Origin: an uncultured Lachnospiraceae bacterium
Lineage (GTDB): Bacteria > Bacillota > Clostridia > Lachnospirales > Lachnospiraceae
Direction of reading: 5' to 3'
DNA: 64,000 nucleotides
Assembly: GCA_910577165.1 (NCBI GenBank)
Contig: CAJTLX010000010.1
Span: forward strand, 1-64,000
Part shown: positions 1-7,895 of the stretch, one piece after another
Numbering within the stretch: the first letter of the stretch is position 1
Layout: every line of letters begins with the position of its first letter
Translations under genes and position numbers: made by a program
Notes under the pieces: model-generated
Database searches by the model: none
Seen by the model: the letters and a program-made list of their open reading frames with translations, nothing else
What the model was told of the DNA's origin: nothing

Positions 1-17
1 GTTATTCTTATCTAAGT

Positions 18-1538
18 TTACTGGACTCCGTCTTTTAACGTCTTCATTGTCGGGAAGAGCAGGACATCACGGATTGCTGGAGAATCCGTTAATAGCATAA
101 TCATACGGTCAATTCCAAAGCCAATTCCACCCGTCGGCGGCATTCCATGCTCCAGCGCATTCATAAAATCTTCATCCGTTGTGTTTGCCTCCGCATCGCC
201 CTGAGCTAAAAGTTCTTCCTGCGCCTTAAACCGCTCCCTCTGATCGATCGGGTCATTTAACTCAGAATAGGCATTTGCCATCTCCCAGCCGTTCATAAAG
301 AATTCAAAACGTTCCACATAGTCCGGATTGTCCGGCTTTTTCTTTGTCAGAGGAGAGATCTCGACAGGGTGATCCATAACAAAGGTTGGCTGCACTAAAT
401 GCTCCTCGACAAATTCTTCAAAGAAAAGATTTAGGATATCGCCCTTTTTGTGGCGTTCCTCAAATTCTATATGATGTTCTCTGGCAATCGCCCTTGCCTC
501 ATCCAATGTGTGAATCTCATTAAAATCCACCCCGGAGTATTGCTTTACTGCGTCCACCATTGTGATGCGTGCAAATGGCTTGGAGAGATCCATCTCAACC
601 CCATTATAAGTAATTTTTGTGGTGCCAAGCACTTCCTCCGCCACATAGCGGTAAAGGTTTTCTGTCAGATCCATCATGCCATTGTAATCCGTATAAGCCT
701 GATAAAGTTCCATCAGCGTAAATTCCGGATTATGTCTTGTGTCGATCCCCTCGTTTCGGAAGACGCGCCCAATCTCATACACGCGCTCTAAGCCGCCGAC
801 AATCAAGCGTTTTAAGTATAATTCCAACGAGATGCGCAGTTTGAAATCTTCGTCAAGCGCGTTGAAATGAGTCTCAAACGGTCTTGCGGCTGCACCGCCC
901 GCATTTGCTACCAAAAGCGGCGTTTCCACTTCCATAAAACTCTCGCCCGCAAGGTATTTGCGGATGGCGGCAAGGATTTTGGAACGTTTGATAAAGGTAT
1001 CCTTTACCTCCTGGTTCATTATCAGATCCACATAGCGTTGGCGATAGCGCAGATCGGTATTGGTCAGACCATGGTATTTTTCCGGAAGAACATTGAGCGA
1101 TTTGGCGAGCAGTGTAACTTCTTTAGCGTGTACGGAGATCTCCCCCGTCTTTGTCTTAAACACTTTGCCCTGGATACCAATGATATCTCCAACGTCAAAT
1201 TTCTTAAATCCGGCGTAGACTTCCTCGCCCACCGAGTCGCGCGCGACATAGGACTGGATATTGCCAGAAAGATCCTGTACATTGCAGAATGAGGCCTTGC
1301 CCATCACACGCTTTTGCATCATACGCCCCGCAATGGATACTTCTGTGTCGTTTAGGGTATCAAAACCATCCTTGATCTCTTTGCTGTGATGTGTCACATT
1401 ATATTTTGTGATCTTGAATGGATCCTTGCCCTCCGCCTGAAGCTGTGCCAATTTTTCGCGCTTCACCTGAATTAATTTGTTGACTTCCTCCCCTGAGACG
1501 GTTTCCTCCGCCTGAACTTCTCTTACTTCCTCTGCCAC
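18..1538 (-). CDS. lysS: Lysyl-tRNA synthetase, class II
   Basis: Charges tRNA-Lys with lysine in the cytoplasm. The 506-residue protein has an N-terminal OB-fold anticodon-binding part (about residues 60-170) and a class II catalytic core. Visible class II motifs are FMEVETPLL (motif 1), FRNEGIDTRHNPEF (motif 2) and GGIGFGIDRMIMLL (motif 3). I chose the GTG at 1538-1536, not the in-frame ATG 15 codons upstream, because AGAGGGG at 1545-1551 is well spaced from it and family members begin near here. It lies 84 bp downstream of greA on the same strand and is probably cotranscribed with it. No T-box leader fits between the two genes. Confidence 0.97.
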   Translation of the reverse strand: MAEEVREVQAEETVSGEEVNKLIQVKREKLAQLQAEGKDPFKITKYNVTHHSKEIKDGFDTLNDTEVSIAGRMMQKRVMGKASFCNVQDLSGNIQSYVARDSVGEEVYAGFKKFDVGDIIGIQGKVFKTKTGEISVHAKEVTLLAKSLNVLPEKYHGLTNTDLRYRQRYVDLIMNQEVKDTFIKRSKILAAIRKYLAGESFMEVETPLLVANAGGAAARPFETHFNALDEDFKLRISLELYLKRLIVGGLERVYEIGRVFRNEGIDTRHNPEFTLMELYQAYTDYNGMMDLTENLYRYVAEEVLGTTKITYNGVEMDLSKPFARITMVDAVKQYSGVDFNEIHTLDEARAIAREHHIEFEERHKKGDILNLFFEEFVEEHLVQPTFVMDHPVEISPLTKKKPDNPDYVERFEFFMNGWEMANAYSELNDPIDQRERFKAQEELLAQGDAEANTTDEDFMNALEHGMPPTGGIGFGIDRMIMLLTDSPAIRDVLLFPTMKTLKDGVQ

Positions 1539-1622
1539 AGTATCCCCTCTTTTCTGGAAAATATTTGTTAATATATTTATCAATACTAAAATTTTTAATC
1601 TATTTTGTCCGCTATTATAAGT

Positions 1623-2105
1623 TTAGTTTGTTTTTTGGATTTCAAGTACTTTGTACTGGATTGTGCCCGCCTGTGTTTCGACTTCTATCACCTGACCAAG
1701 TTTTGCCCCGATTAAGGTCTTGCCGACAGGAGATTCATTGGAAATTTTTCCCTTTAAACTGTTTGCCTCGGTCGAACCCACAATTTTATATTCCAGAATA
1801 TCTTCGTATTCCATATCCATAATCTTTACACTGCATCCAATGTTGATTGCGTCCACATCAACATCTTCCTCCACGACAACTTCCGCATTTTTGAGAATTT
1901 TATCGATCTCCTCAATACGTGCCTCGATATCTCTCTGCTCGTCTTTTGCCGCGTCATATTCTGCATTCTCGGAAAGGTCGCCCTGTTCTCTGGCTTCCTT
2001 GATCTTTTGTGCCACCTGTCTGCGGCGGTTCACCTTCAAATCTTGAAGTTCCTCCTCAAGCTGCCTTAACCCTGCATAAGTTAAAATATTTTTCTTTTCT
2101 GCCAT
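1623..2105 (-). CDS. greA: Transcription elongation factor GreA
   Basis: Rescues backtracked RNA polymerase by stimulating cleavage of the nascent transcript. The 160-residue protein has the N-terminal coiled coil (residues about 1-75) with the acidic tip DLSENAEYDAAKDEQ, and a C-terminal FKBP-like domain containing NESPVGKTLIGAKLG. The start at ATG 2105 gives the family N terminus MAEKKNILTY. An ATG three codons earlier (2114) is possible, and GGAGGAG lies just upstream of both. Transcription probably begins at the consensus promoter at 2184-2212, and lysS follows in the same direction. Confidence 0.97.
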   Translation of the reverse strand: MAEKKNILTYAGLRQLEEELQDLKVNRRRQVAQKIKEAREQGDLSENAEYDAAKDEQRDIEARIEEIDKILKNAEVVVEEDVDVDAINIGCSVKIMDMEYEDILEYKIVGSTEANSLKGKISNESPVGKTLIGAKLGQVIEVETQAGTIQYKVLEIQKTN

Positions 2106-2183
2106 AAGTACCATTCTCCTCCATGATAATATCAGCAATTCGTTCTTACTGCCTACTAGGAACAACTGCCCGCTATCCGAGAT

Positions 2184-2212
2184 ATTATAGACGATAAAAG
2201 TCCGCTTGTCAA
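2184..2212 (-). promoter_or_regulatory. Sigma-A promoter of greA-lysS
   Basis: On the minus strand a perfect TTGACA (2212-2207) is followed by a 17-nt spacer and a perfect TATAAT (2189-2184), about 80 bp upstream of the greA start. Confidence 0.88.
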
Positions 2213-2373
2213 CTGAAAAAACGTGCAAAAATTTAAAGAATTGTTGGAATAAAGATTGCAGATACTGGAATAAAATAGGAAATTAGTGTACAAATAAGAA
2301 AATAAATATGATTTTTTGCGGCACAAAAAAGAATGTATACGGACAAAAGTTCGCCGGGAAAACTGGAAAATAG

Positions 2374-2402
2374 TTGACAAAAACATCGAGATAAAATATA
2401 CT
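2374..2402 (+). promoter_or_regulatory. Sigma-A promoter of the MATE gene
   Basis: TTGACA at 2374-2379, a 17-nt spacer, then TATACT at 2397-2402, about 45 bp upstream of the start codon. Confidence 0.85.
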
Positions 2403-2446
2403 TTTATCTAAAAAATAGCTTCAAAAAACAGGGAGAAATTTTTCAA

Positions 2447-3802
2447 ATGAACCGGGATATGACGCGGGGGAGCGTAATGAAGTCCATGTTTTTATTCGCT
2501 ATCCCCATGATACTTGGAAACCTTTTACAGCAATGCTATAATATTGCGGATACTCTGATTGTAGGAAAATATTTGGGGAAGAATGCATTAGCCGCCGTGG
2601 GATCGTCCTTTACGCTGATGACGTTTTTAACTTCAATTCTTCTTGGTCTGTGTATGGGAAGTGGGACATTCTTTTCTATCCGCTTCGGCGAGAGGGACGA
2701 AAAAAGCCTGAAGGAGGGGATCTGTGCCTCCTTCGCACTTATTTTTTTCCTGACAATTCTGCTCAATCTTCTTGCCTACTTTTTTCTTGACGGGATCGAA
2801 GTTTTCATGAAGGTGCCAAAAGAGGTATGGGGCGAGATGAGAGCGTATCTCGCCGTGATTTTTGGCGGTATTTTTGCTACATTTCTTTATAATTATTTTG
2901 CTTCTCTGCTGCGGGCTTTGGGAAATTCGCTGATTCCGTTAGTATTTTTGGCGGTTTCAACCGTGCTAAATATCCTGTTAGATCTCTGGTTTGTTACCGG
3001 GCTTAAATGGGGGGTGGCGGGAGCAGCGGCGGCAACAGTGATTGCACAGTATATATCCGGGATCGGGATAAGTTTTTATGCATTCGCACGAGTACCTTAC
3101 TTAAAAATACCAAAAAAGGAGCGGCGCGTTCGGGGGGAATGTTTGAGGGAGATTGCGAACTTTTCCGTGCTTACCTGTATTCAGCAGTCCGTGATGAATC
3201 TCGGTATTTTGATGGTGCAGGGGTTAGTGAATAGTTTTGGCTCCGTGGTAATGGCGGCTTTTGCTGCTGCGGTTAAAATTGATGCGTTTGCCTATATGCC
3301 CGTGCAGGATTTTGGCAACGCTTTCTCCACTTTTATTGCTCAGAATCACGGCGCGGGCAGACAAGAGCGTGTGAGAGAGGGATTTCGTGGCGCGGTTTTT
3401 GCTTCGTCTGCATTTGGCGTGATCGTTTCCGCTCTGGTATTTATTTTTGCCCGTCCGCTTATGGCAATGTTTGTGGATGCGGGCGGGGAGGATATTATAG
3501 AGGAGGGAGTGCGATATCTGCGGATTGAGGGAGTATTTTATTGCGGGATTGCCTGTCTTTTTCTGCTCTACGGGCTTTACCGGGCATTGGGAAAACCGGA
3601 AATGTCGGTGGTGCTTACCGTATTTTCTCTTGGCACAAGAGTGGTTCTGGCATATTTGCTCTCGAAAATTCCGGCTCTGGGGGTAATTGGAATTTGGTGG
3701 TCGGTGCCGATCGGATGGTTTTTGGCGGATGTGGTTGGATTCGCCTATTATTTTGTCTATGGTAAAAGGGAGCAGAGGAGGAGGGAATCGGAAAAATTTT
3801 AA
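2447..3802 (+). CDS. MATE family multidrug/cation antiporter
   Basis: A 451-residue integral membrane protein of the MATE family (NorM/DinF superfamily), which exports drugs or metabolites in exchange for Na+ or H+. The N-terminal signature FAIPMILGNLLQQCYN and the following IADTLIVGKYLG are typical. About twelve hydrophobic segments are spread along the protein in two halves. It is a single-gene unit with its own promoter and ends at a bidirectional terminator shared with the convergent peptidase gene. The substrate cannot be read from sequence. Confidence 0.93.
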   Translation: MNRDMTRGSVMKSMFLFAIPMILGNLLQQCYNIADTLIVGKYLGKNALAAVGSSFTLMTFLTSILLGLCMGSGTFFSIRFGERDEKSLKEGICASFALIFFLTILLNLLAYFFLDGIEVFMKVPKEVWGEMRAYLAVIFGGIFATFLYNYFASLLRALGNSLIPLVFLAVSTVLNILLDLWFVTGLKWGVAGAAAATVIAQYISGIGISFYAFARVPYLKIPKKERRVRGECLREIANFSVLTCIQQSVMNLGILMVQGLVNSFGSVVMAAFAAAVKIDAFAYMPVQDFGNAFSTFIAQNHGAGRQERVREGFRGAVFASSAFGVIVSALVFIFARPLMAMFVDAGGEDIIEEGVRYLRIEGVFYCGIACLFLLYGLYRALGKPEMSVVLTVFSLGTRVVLAYLLSKIPALGVIGIWWSVPIGWFLADVVGFAYYFVYGKREQRRRESEKF

Positions 3803-3903
3803 GATTTTCCTATTTTTTCCATTGGCAATAGTTTAGTTTTTGATTATGCTAACGATAAGTAAATTGTAAGTTTACAGATCGAAAGAAGCCAGTGTAAAAA
3901 ATA

Positions 3904-3950
3904 AAATTCCCCTGCTGCCGGGATTTATTCCCGTAGCAGGGGAATTTTTA
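3904..3950. terminator. Bidirectional terminator between convergent genes
   Basis: A long stem (AAATTCCCCTGCTGCCGGG pairing with TCCCGTAGCAGGGGAATTTT) lies between convergent stop codons. A-tracts flank one side and T-tracts the other, so it can terminate transcription in both directions. Confidence 0.88.
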
Positions 3951-3990
3951 TCTACGCAAAGATTTTATCTTTTTACCTACACAAAAAATT

Positions 3991-6147
3991 TTAATAGATA
4001 AACTCTAATATCTGTCCCTCATAGATGGTATAAGGTGCTTTAATTCCAAGTGCCTCAGCGAGAATCTGCCAGTTCATTCCGAGCGAAGCGGCAATCTTGC
4101 CAAGGGTATCGCCCTTTTGCACTTTTACTTTTTCGGAAGTAATCACTGCGTTTTCCGGAAGAAGAAGTTTTTGTCCTGCATAAATCTTATATGGGGATTT
4201 GATTCCATTTAATTTTGCAATTTCCTTCCAGTCCACTTTGTAGCGGATTCCAATTTTTGCCAAAGTGTCGCCCTTGCGCACATAGCAGCTCTTTTCGTTA
4301 ACTGGCTCTGTTTTTCCGGAATCTTCCTGTTCCTTGTCCGGCTGAGGTTCTTCCGGATCAGGCTGCGGCTGCATCTGTGCCAGTTTCTCTGCAAAACGCT
4401 TTTCGAGATCGAAATGATCCATCAGGTCTTCGCCCACTATCTGAATACTTTCCGGGGCGAGTACATCGCCAAGACCTGCCTCCTCCATCACCTCAGTAAA
4501 GCCCTTGTCCGTTTCGGCACTGGCTACGGAGAGATAAGCATTTACTGCCGCAGTCGGATTTTCCATATTGAGTTCGCGGATGGCAAAAGCACCAGCTACA
4601 GAAGTTGCATAACTGATATAGTAACATGGACTGGTAAAGTAATGAGGGGTCTGTACCCAGCTCTTGCCGTAATACTGTGTCGTCCAGGTATCCGGCTGCA
4701 TCTGTTCGTAAGCAATAAGCAGTTCCTCATGTTTTTTATTCAGTGCGTCCAGGGTAAGATCTTCTTGCAGATAAGCCCAGGTCTCTAACTCATTGTTCAG
4801 ACATCCAGAGATAAAGGCATAGAGGAGCTGAAGGGTACTATATTCCTCAAGAGCATCCGCATCCTCATCAAAAATATCCTCGTAATGTTCCATAAACAAA
4901 AACTCAAGTCCCTGTGACTGTACCTCTGCAACATCGAGGGAATTGGTGCTGCCCTGCTGATAACCGGCATTAAAATGTCCAAACTCATGTACCATTGTTA
5001 AAAAGTCGTAGGTGTTTCCATTTGGCTGCATAACAATGCATTCCGTATTATAATAAGGAAAGTATGTAGTAAAGGCACCCGACATTTTGACATCGGAATA
5101 GGCAATATCATAGAGTTCATTATCAATCAGATGATCGAGGGCTTCCTGCAGATCTGCGGAAGTCTGTGGAATATAGGTGGAAAGATCTTTAAAGATCTCC
5201 TCCGGTGTGTACCGAATTGACAGAGCTGGGGAGGAAAAATCCACAAGATTCTGCATATAGTAATATGGTTTAGAAAGATACGTCTTTACGGAATCACAGA
5301 ATTCCTGAATTTCCTCCGGGGTGTAATCGCGCCCGTAGGACTCATACATATATTCATTGTAATTGTCATAATCATTTAATTTGGCAATTTCTTTGCGCAC
5401 CTTGACTAAGCGAAGATAAACATCCCCAAGCAGTTGGTTCTGTTTGTCCATCAATTCCATATGCTTGGAAAAATAGGTATCCATATCTAACAGTCCTGCC
5501 ATCGCAGCCGCCTCGATATCGGCAAATCCCATCTCTGTTCCGTTTACTGTGACGGTGAGGGCATTTGCCTCGAGCTGTTTTGTGCCGTATTCCTGAAGCA
5601 GTGCCTGTTCGCGCTTGGTTGCGTCAAGTTGCTCGTCCGTCATTTCCTCGTAGGTGGAAAAGAATTCGATATCATCCTCGGTCAGGTCCTCCACAATGTC
5701 ATGCGCACCCGGCAGTTCGAGAATATCGCGCATACAGGTGCAAAATTTATCGCGCATCTCGTTGATCAGGATGGTATTGTAAGCGTCCTCCTCCAACATT
5801 GCGGTATCCGTTGCATCCACACGGGTTGCAACTGTGGTGGTGATCCACATCGTATATGCCTTGGTGTAGATAGTATCCAGTTTATCGTAGAGTTCTTTTG
5901 CTTCTTCTGCGTTCTCTTCCGTTTCCGCCAGTTTTTTCATCTCCTCAAGATCGGCGTAAAATTCGGTCGGGTCGGTGTGTTCGTAGTTTTCAAAGATTTC
6001 CTTTAGGGTAAGTTCTGCGTGCTCCTCGCCGTTTAGAACGGCTTCCGACATTTCCACTGCCTTGCTTACAGCTGCCGGAGAAAGCGTAAAGAGCATACTA
6101 AGGAGCAGTAAGAATGCCCATAGCTTTCTTGTTTTCTTTGTTTGCAT
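3991..6147 (-). CDS. Secreted M3-type oligopeptidase with two C-terminal LysM domains
   Basis: A 718-residue exported zinc metallopeptidase. A signal peptide (KTRKLWAFLLLLSMLF then a small-residue cleavage region, about residues 1-30) is followed by an M3-like helical domain. The zinc site is visible as TMVHEFGHFNAGY near residue 386, with a downstream Glu in EVQSQGLEFLF. The C terminus has a charged Pro/Glu linker (about residues 610-630) and two LysM modules that begin KGDTLAKIG and KGDTLGKIA, which normally bind peptidoglycan or chitin. Known M3 enzymes (PepF, thimet) are mostly cytoplasmic, so a wall-attached form is unusual. The ATG at 6147 is preceded by GGAGG at a six-base spacing. Substrate unknown; probably peptides at the cell surface. 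Confidence 0.88.
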   Translation of the reverse strand: MQTKKTRKLWAFLLLLSMLFTLSPAAVSKAVEMSEAVLNGEEHAELTLKEIFENYEHTDPTEFYADLEEMKKLAETEENAEEAKELYDKLDTIYTKAYTMWITTTVATRVDATDTAMLEEDAYNTILINEMRDKFCTCMRDILELPGAHDIVEDLTEDDIEFFSTYEEMTDEQLDATKREQALLQEYGTKQLEANALTVTVNGTEMGFADIEAAAMAGLLDMDTYFSKHMELMDKQNQLLGDVYLRLVKVRKEIAKLNDYDNYNEYMYESYGRDYTPEEIQEFCDSVKTYLSKPYYYMQNLVDFSSPALSIRYTPEEIFKDLSTYIPQTSADLQEALDHLIDNELYDIAYSDVKMSGAFTTYFPYYNTECIVMQPNGNTYDFLTMVHEFGHFNAGYQQGSTNSLDVAEVQSQGLEFLFMEHYEDIFDEDADALEEYSTLQLLYAFISGCLNNELETWAYLQEDLTLDALNKKHEELLIAYEQMQPDTWTTQYYGKSWVQTPHYFTSPCYYISYATSVAGAFAIRELNMENPTAAVNAYLSVASAETDKGFTEVMEEAGLGDVLAPESIQIVGEDLMDHFDLEKRFAEKLAQMQPQPDPEEPQPDKEQEDSGKTEPVNEKSCYVRKGDTLAKIGIRYKVDWKEIAKLNGIKSPYKIYAGQKLLLPENAVITSEKVKVQKGDTLGKIAASLGMNWQILAEALGIKAPYTIYEGQILEFIY

Positions 6148-6209
6148 GGTTGGCCTCCATTCTGCGGTTTATTTTGTGTGGGTTTTTGCCTGAGAAGAAA
6201 CCCAGCATT

Positions 6210-6238
6210 ATTATAGCATACTGCGCTTGGATTTTCTA
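6210..6238 (-). promoter_or_regulatory. Probable promoter of the M3 peptidase gene
   Basis: On the minus strand TATAAT (6215-6210) lies 17 nt downstream of TAGAAA (6238-6233), a 4/6 match to the -35 consensus. The spacing to the gene is about 60 bp. Confidence 0.55.
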
Positions 6239-6265
6239 GGGGAAGGGAAAATTTTTAATGTGCCA

Positions 6266-6294
6266 TTGACAGCGACGACAATAAATTTTATAAT
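6266..6294 (+). promoter_or_regulatory. Sigma-A promoter of the PfkB-family gene
   Basis: Perfect TTGACA (6266-6271), 17-nt spacer, perfect TATAAT (6289-6294), about 30 bp before the start codon. Confidence 0.9.
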
Positions 6295-6324
6295 TTAACT
6301 ATAAAGAAAGGCGAGGTGATTCCT

Positions 6325-7242
6325 ATGATTTACACAGTAACCTTAAATCCATCCCTAGACTATAATGTAAAGATGGAAACTTTAAAGACGGGGCTTGTGA
6401 ACCGGACGGAGAAGGAGATTTTGCTTCCGGGGGGCAAGGGCATCAATGTGTCGTTAGAACTGCGTAATCTTGGCGTGAAGACGGCGGCACTTGGCGTGGT
6501 GGCTGGCTTTACCGGGGAGGAGATTGTCCGCCTGGTAAAACAGCGCGGTGTGCGAGCTGACTTTATTTATGCAGGGCAGGGGTTTTCGCGCATCAATCTG
6601 AAAATACATCATGAGGAAGAAACGGAAATTAACGGGCGGGGACCTAAGGTTGGCAAGGAGGAACTCGCGGCACTTTACTGGCGTTTTGATATGATTGAGG
6701 AGGGCGATATTTTGGTGCTTTCTGGCAGTGTGCCGACTGGACTTCCGGAAACCGTGTATATGGATATGGCAAAGTACGTGGAGGGAAAGGGCGTGCGGGT
6801 TGTGGTGGATGCGACAAAGAATCTGCTTTTAAAAACACTGCCATGCCATCCGTTCCTGATTAAACCGAATCTCCATGAGCTTAGCGAAGTGATGGGAACA
6901 GCAGTGGAAACCAGGGACGATGCGATCTTTTATGCAAAAAAATTGAAGGAGGAGGGTGCGTGCAATGTATTAGTATCCATGTCGGACGAAGGCGCGGTGC
7001 TTTTGACTGAGGATGGACAAGTACTTTATGGCACGGCTCCACAGGGTGAGGTGGTCAATACCGTCGGTGCGGGCGGCGCGATGGTCGCGGGCTTTTTGGC
7101 GGGATATTTGGAGAATAACGATTACCGGACGGCACTGCGCTTAGGAATTGCGGCGGGAAGTGCAAGCGTGTTCCAGACAGAGTTTGCGAGCGCAGAACAT
7201 ATTCATGCACTGACCGAACAGATTGAGATTGTACAGCTGTAG
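6325..7242 (+). CDS. 1-phosphofructokinase family (PfkB/FruK/LacC) protein with altered catalytic motif
   Basis: A 305-residue ribokinase-fold protein of the FruK/LacC branch, whose members phosphorylate fructose-1-phosphate or tagatose-6-phosphate with ATP. The start MIYTVTLNPSLDYN, the sugar-site LPGGKGINVS and IKPNLHELSEVMG match that branch. The C-terminal ATP/anion-hole signature normally reads GAGDSMVAGF with Asp as catalytic base; here it reads GAGGAMVAGF, with Gly at residue 251 (codon GGC, 7075-7077). The frame is otherwise intact. The ATG at 6325 was chosen over an in-frame GTG at 6316 because AGGCGAGGTGA precedes it correctly. It stands alone with its own promoter; no PTS gene or DeoR regulator adjoins it. 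It may be inactive, regulatory, or use another base. Confidence 0.85.
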   Translation: MIYTVTLNPSLDYNVKMETLKTGLVNRTEKEILLPGGKGINVSLELRNLGVKTAALGVVAGFTGEEIVRLVKQRGVRADFIYAGQGFSRINLKIHHEEETEINGRGPKVGKEELAALYWRFDMIEEGDILVLSGSVPTGLPETVYMDMAKYVEGKGVRVVVDATKNLLLKTLPCHPFLIKPNLHELSEVMGTAVETRDDAIFYAKKLKEEGACNVLVSMSDEGAVLLTEDGQVLYGTAPQGEVVNTVGAGGAMVAGFLAGYLENNDYRTALRLGIAAGSASVFQTEFASAEHIHALTEQIEIVQL

Positions 7243-7283
7243 AAGAATTTTATTCTTTCAGGAAAAGTGAGAGGAAAAATGAT

Positions 7284-7319
7284 GAAAGGGATGAATGTAT
7301 TTCTACATTCATCCCTTTC
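7284..7319. terminator. Bidirectional terminator between the PfkB-family gene and the XRE gene
   Basis: A perfect 16-bp stem (GAAAGGGATGAATGTA, 4-nt loop, TACATTCATCCCTTTC) lies between two convergent genes. Confidence 0.85.
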
Positions 7320-7355
7320 GTGTTTGCTGCGACGCGACATAGAAAAGCGGAAAGA

Positions 7356-7565
7356 TTATCTGTCGTTTGTCAGTGCCAGTATGTAATCGGTTGACACTTT
7401 GTAGTACTTGCTCAACGAAATCAGATGTCTGATCGGCATTTCGTTAGCACCACGCTCATAGCGAGCGTACATGGTCTGTGAAATGTTAAGAACATTTCTT
7501 GCGACAGATTCCTGTGTGAGATTATTCTCTAATCTCAAGTCGCGAATACGCTTTTTGTAGTCCAC
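7356..7565 (-). CDS. Small XRE-family helix-turn-helix regulator
   Basis: A 69-residue protein that is almost entirely one HTH_3 (Cro/C1-type) DNA-binding domain: RLENNLTQESVARNVL forms the first two helices and SQTMYARYERG the recognition helix. The C terminus keeps the common KYYKVSTDYILALT end of this family. I prefer the GTG at 7565 because AGGTGA sits about six bases upstream. A GTG three codons earlier (7574) has no clear ribosome site. It has a probable own promoter at 7613-7640 and divides convergent and divergent neighbours, so its target could be itself or the adjacent amidase gene; that is inference. Confidence 0.88.
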   Translation of the reverse strand: MDYKKRIRDLRLENNLTQESVARNVLNISQTMYARYERGANEMPIRHLISLSKYYKVSTDYILALTNDR

Positions 7566-7612
7566 TGTAATCACCTATTTTAAATTGAGACTTAACAACG
7601 AGTTACATCCTT

Positions 7613-7640
7613 ATTATAACACAAAATCTGTAATATGCAA
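7613..7640 (-). promoter_or_regulatory. Probable promoter of the XRE gene
   Basis: On the minus strand TATAAT (7618-7613) lies 16 nt downstream of TTGCAT (7640-7635). The -10 is perfect; the -35 matches only in TTG. Confidence 0.5.
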
Positions 7641-7795
7641 ATAAAAAAATATAATTTTTTCGTTAATTTGTCGCAAATTTTGTTTTTATGTCACAGAGTG
7701 AAAAAAAAGTTAGAAAAGTGGAAGAATTGGCATAAGAAAAATGGGATTTAATAGGAAAAATAAGTAAAATATTGTAAAAAATGTTGGAAGTTGAG

Positions 7796-7824
7796 TTGAC
7801 ATAAAATGGTTGGAATGGTATAAT
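7796..7824 (+). promoter_or_regulatory. Sigma-A promoter of the amidase gene
   Basis: Perfect TTGACA (7796-7801), 17-nt spacer, perfect TATAAT (7819-7824). The leader to the start codon is about 65 nt. Confidence 0.9.
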
Positions 7825-7895
7825 TTTGAAAAATTATTTTGTATGGAGATGAAAAGATTGTTTTGCAAAAAAAATTGAGAAGGGAGAAAAAAGAG

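Larger units (their letters stand above)
2106..2446. other. Divergent intergenic region between greA and the MATE gene
   Basis: This AT-rich gap of about 340 bp carries the greA promoter (minus, 2184-2212) and the MATE promoter (plus, 2374-2402). I see no further gene, riboswitch or strong hairpin between them. Confidence 0.7.
7566..7895. other. Divergent intergenic region upstream of the amidase gene
   Basis: This AT-rich gap of about 330 bp holds the XRE promoter (minus) and the amidase promoter (plus). No other gene or structured RNA was seen. Confidence 0.65.

Noticed and set aside
450..1292. Plus-strand open frames opposite lysS
   Set aside because: They lie fully inside the conserved lysS coding sequence, have no ribosome sites and no protein-like composition; the same holds for many antisense frames in other genes.
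1539..1622. T-box or riboswitch leader for lysS
   Set aside because: Only 84 bp separate it from greA and no T-box sequence (such as TGGNACCGCG) is present.
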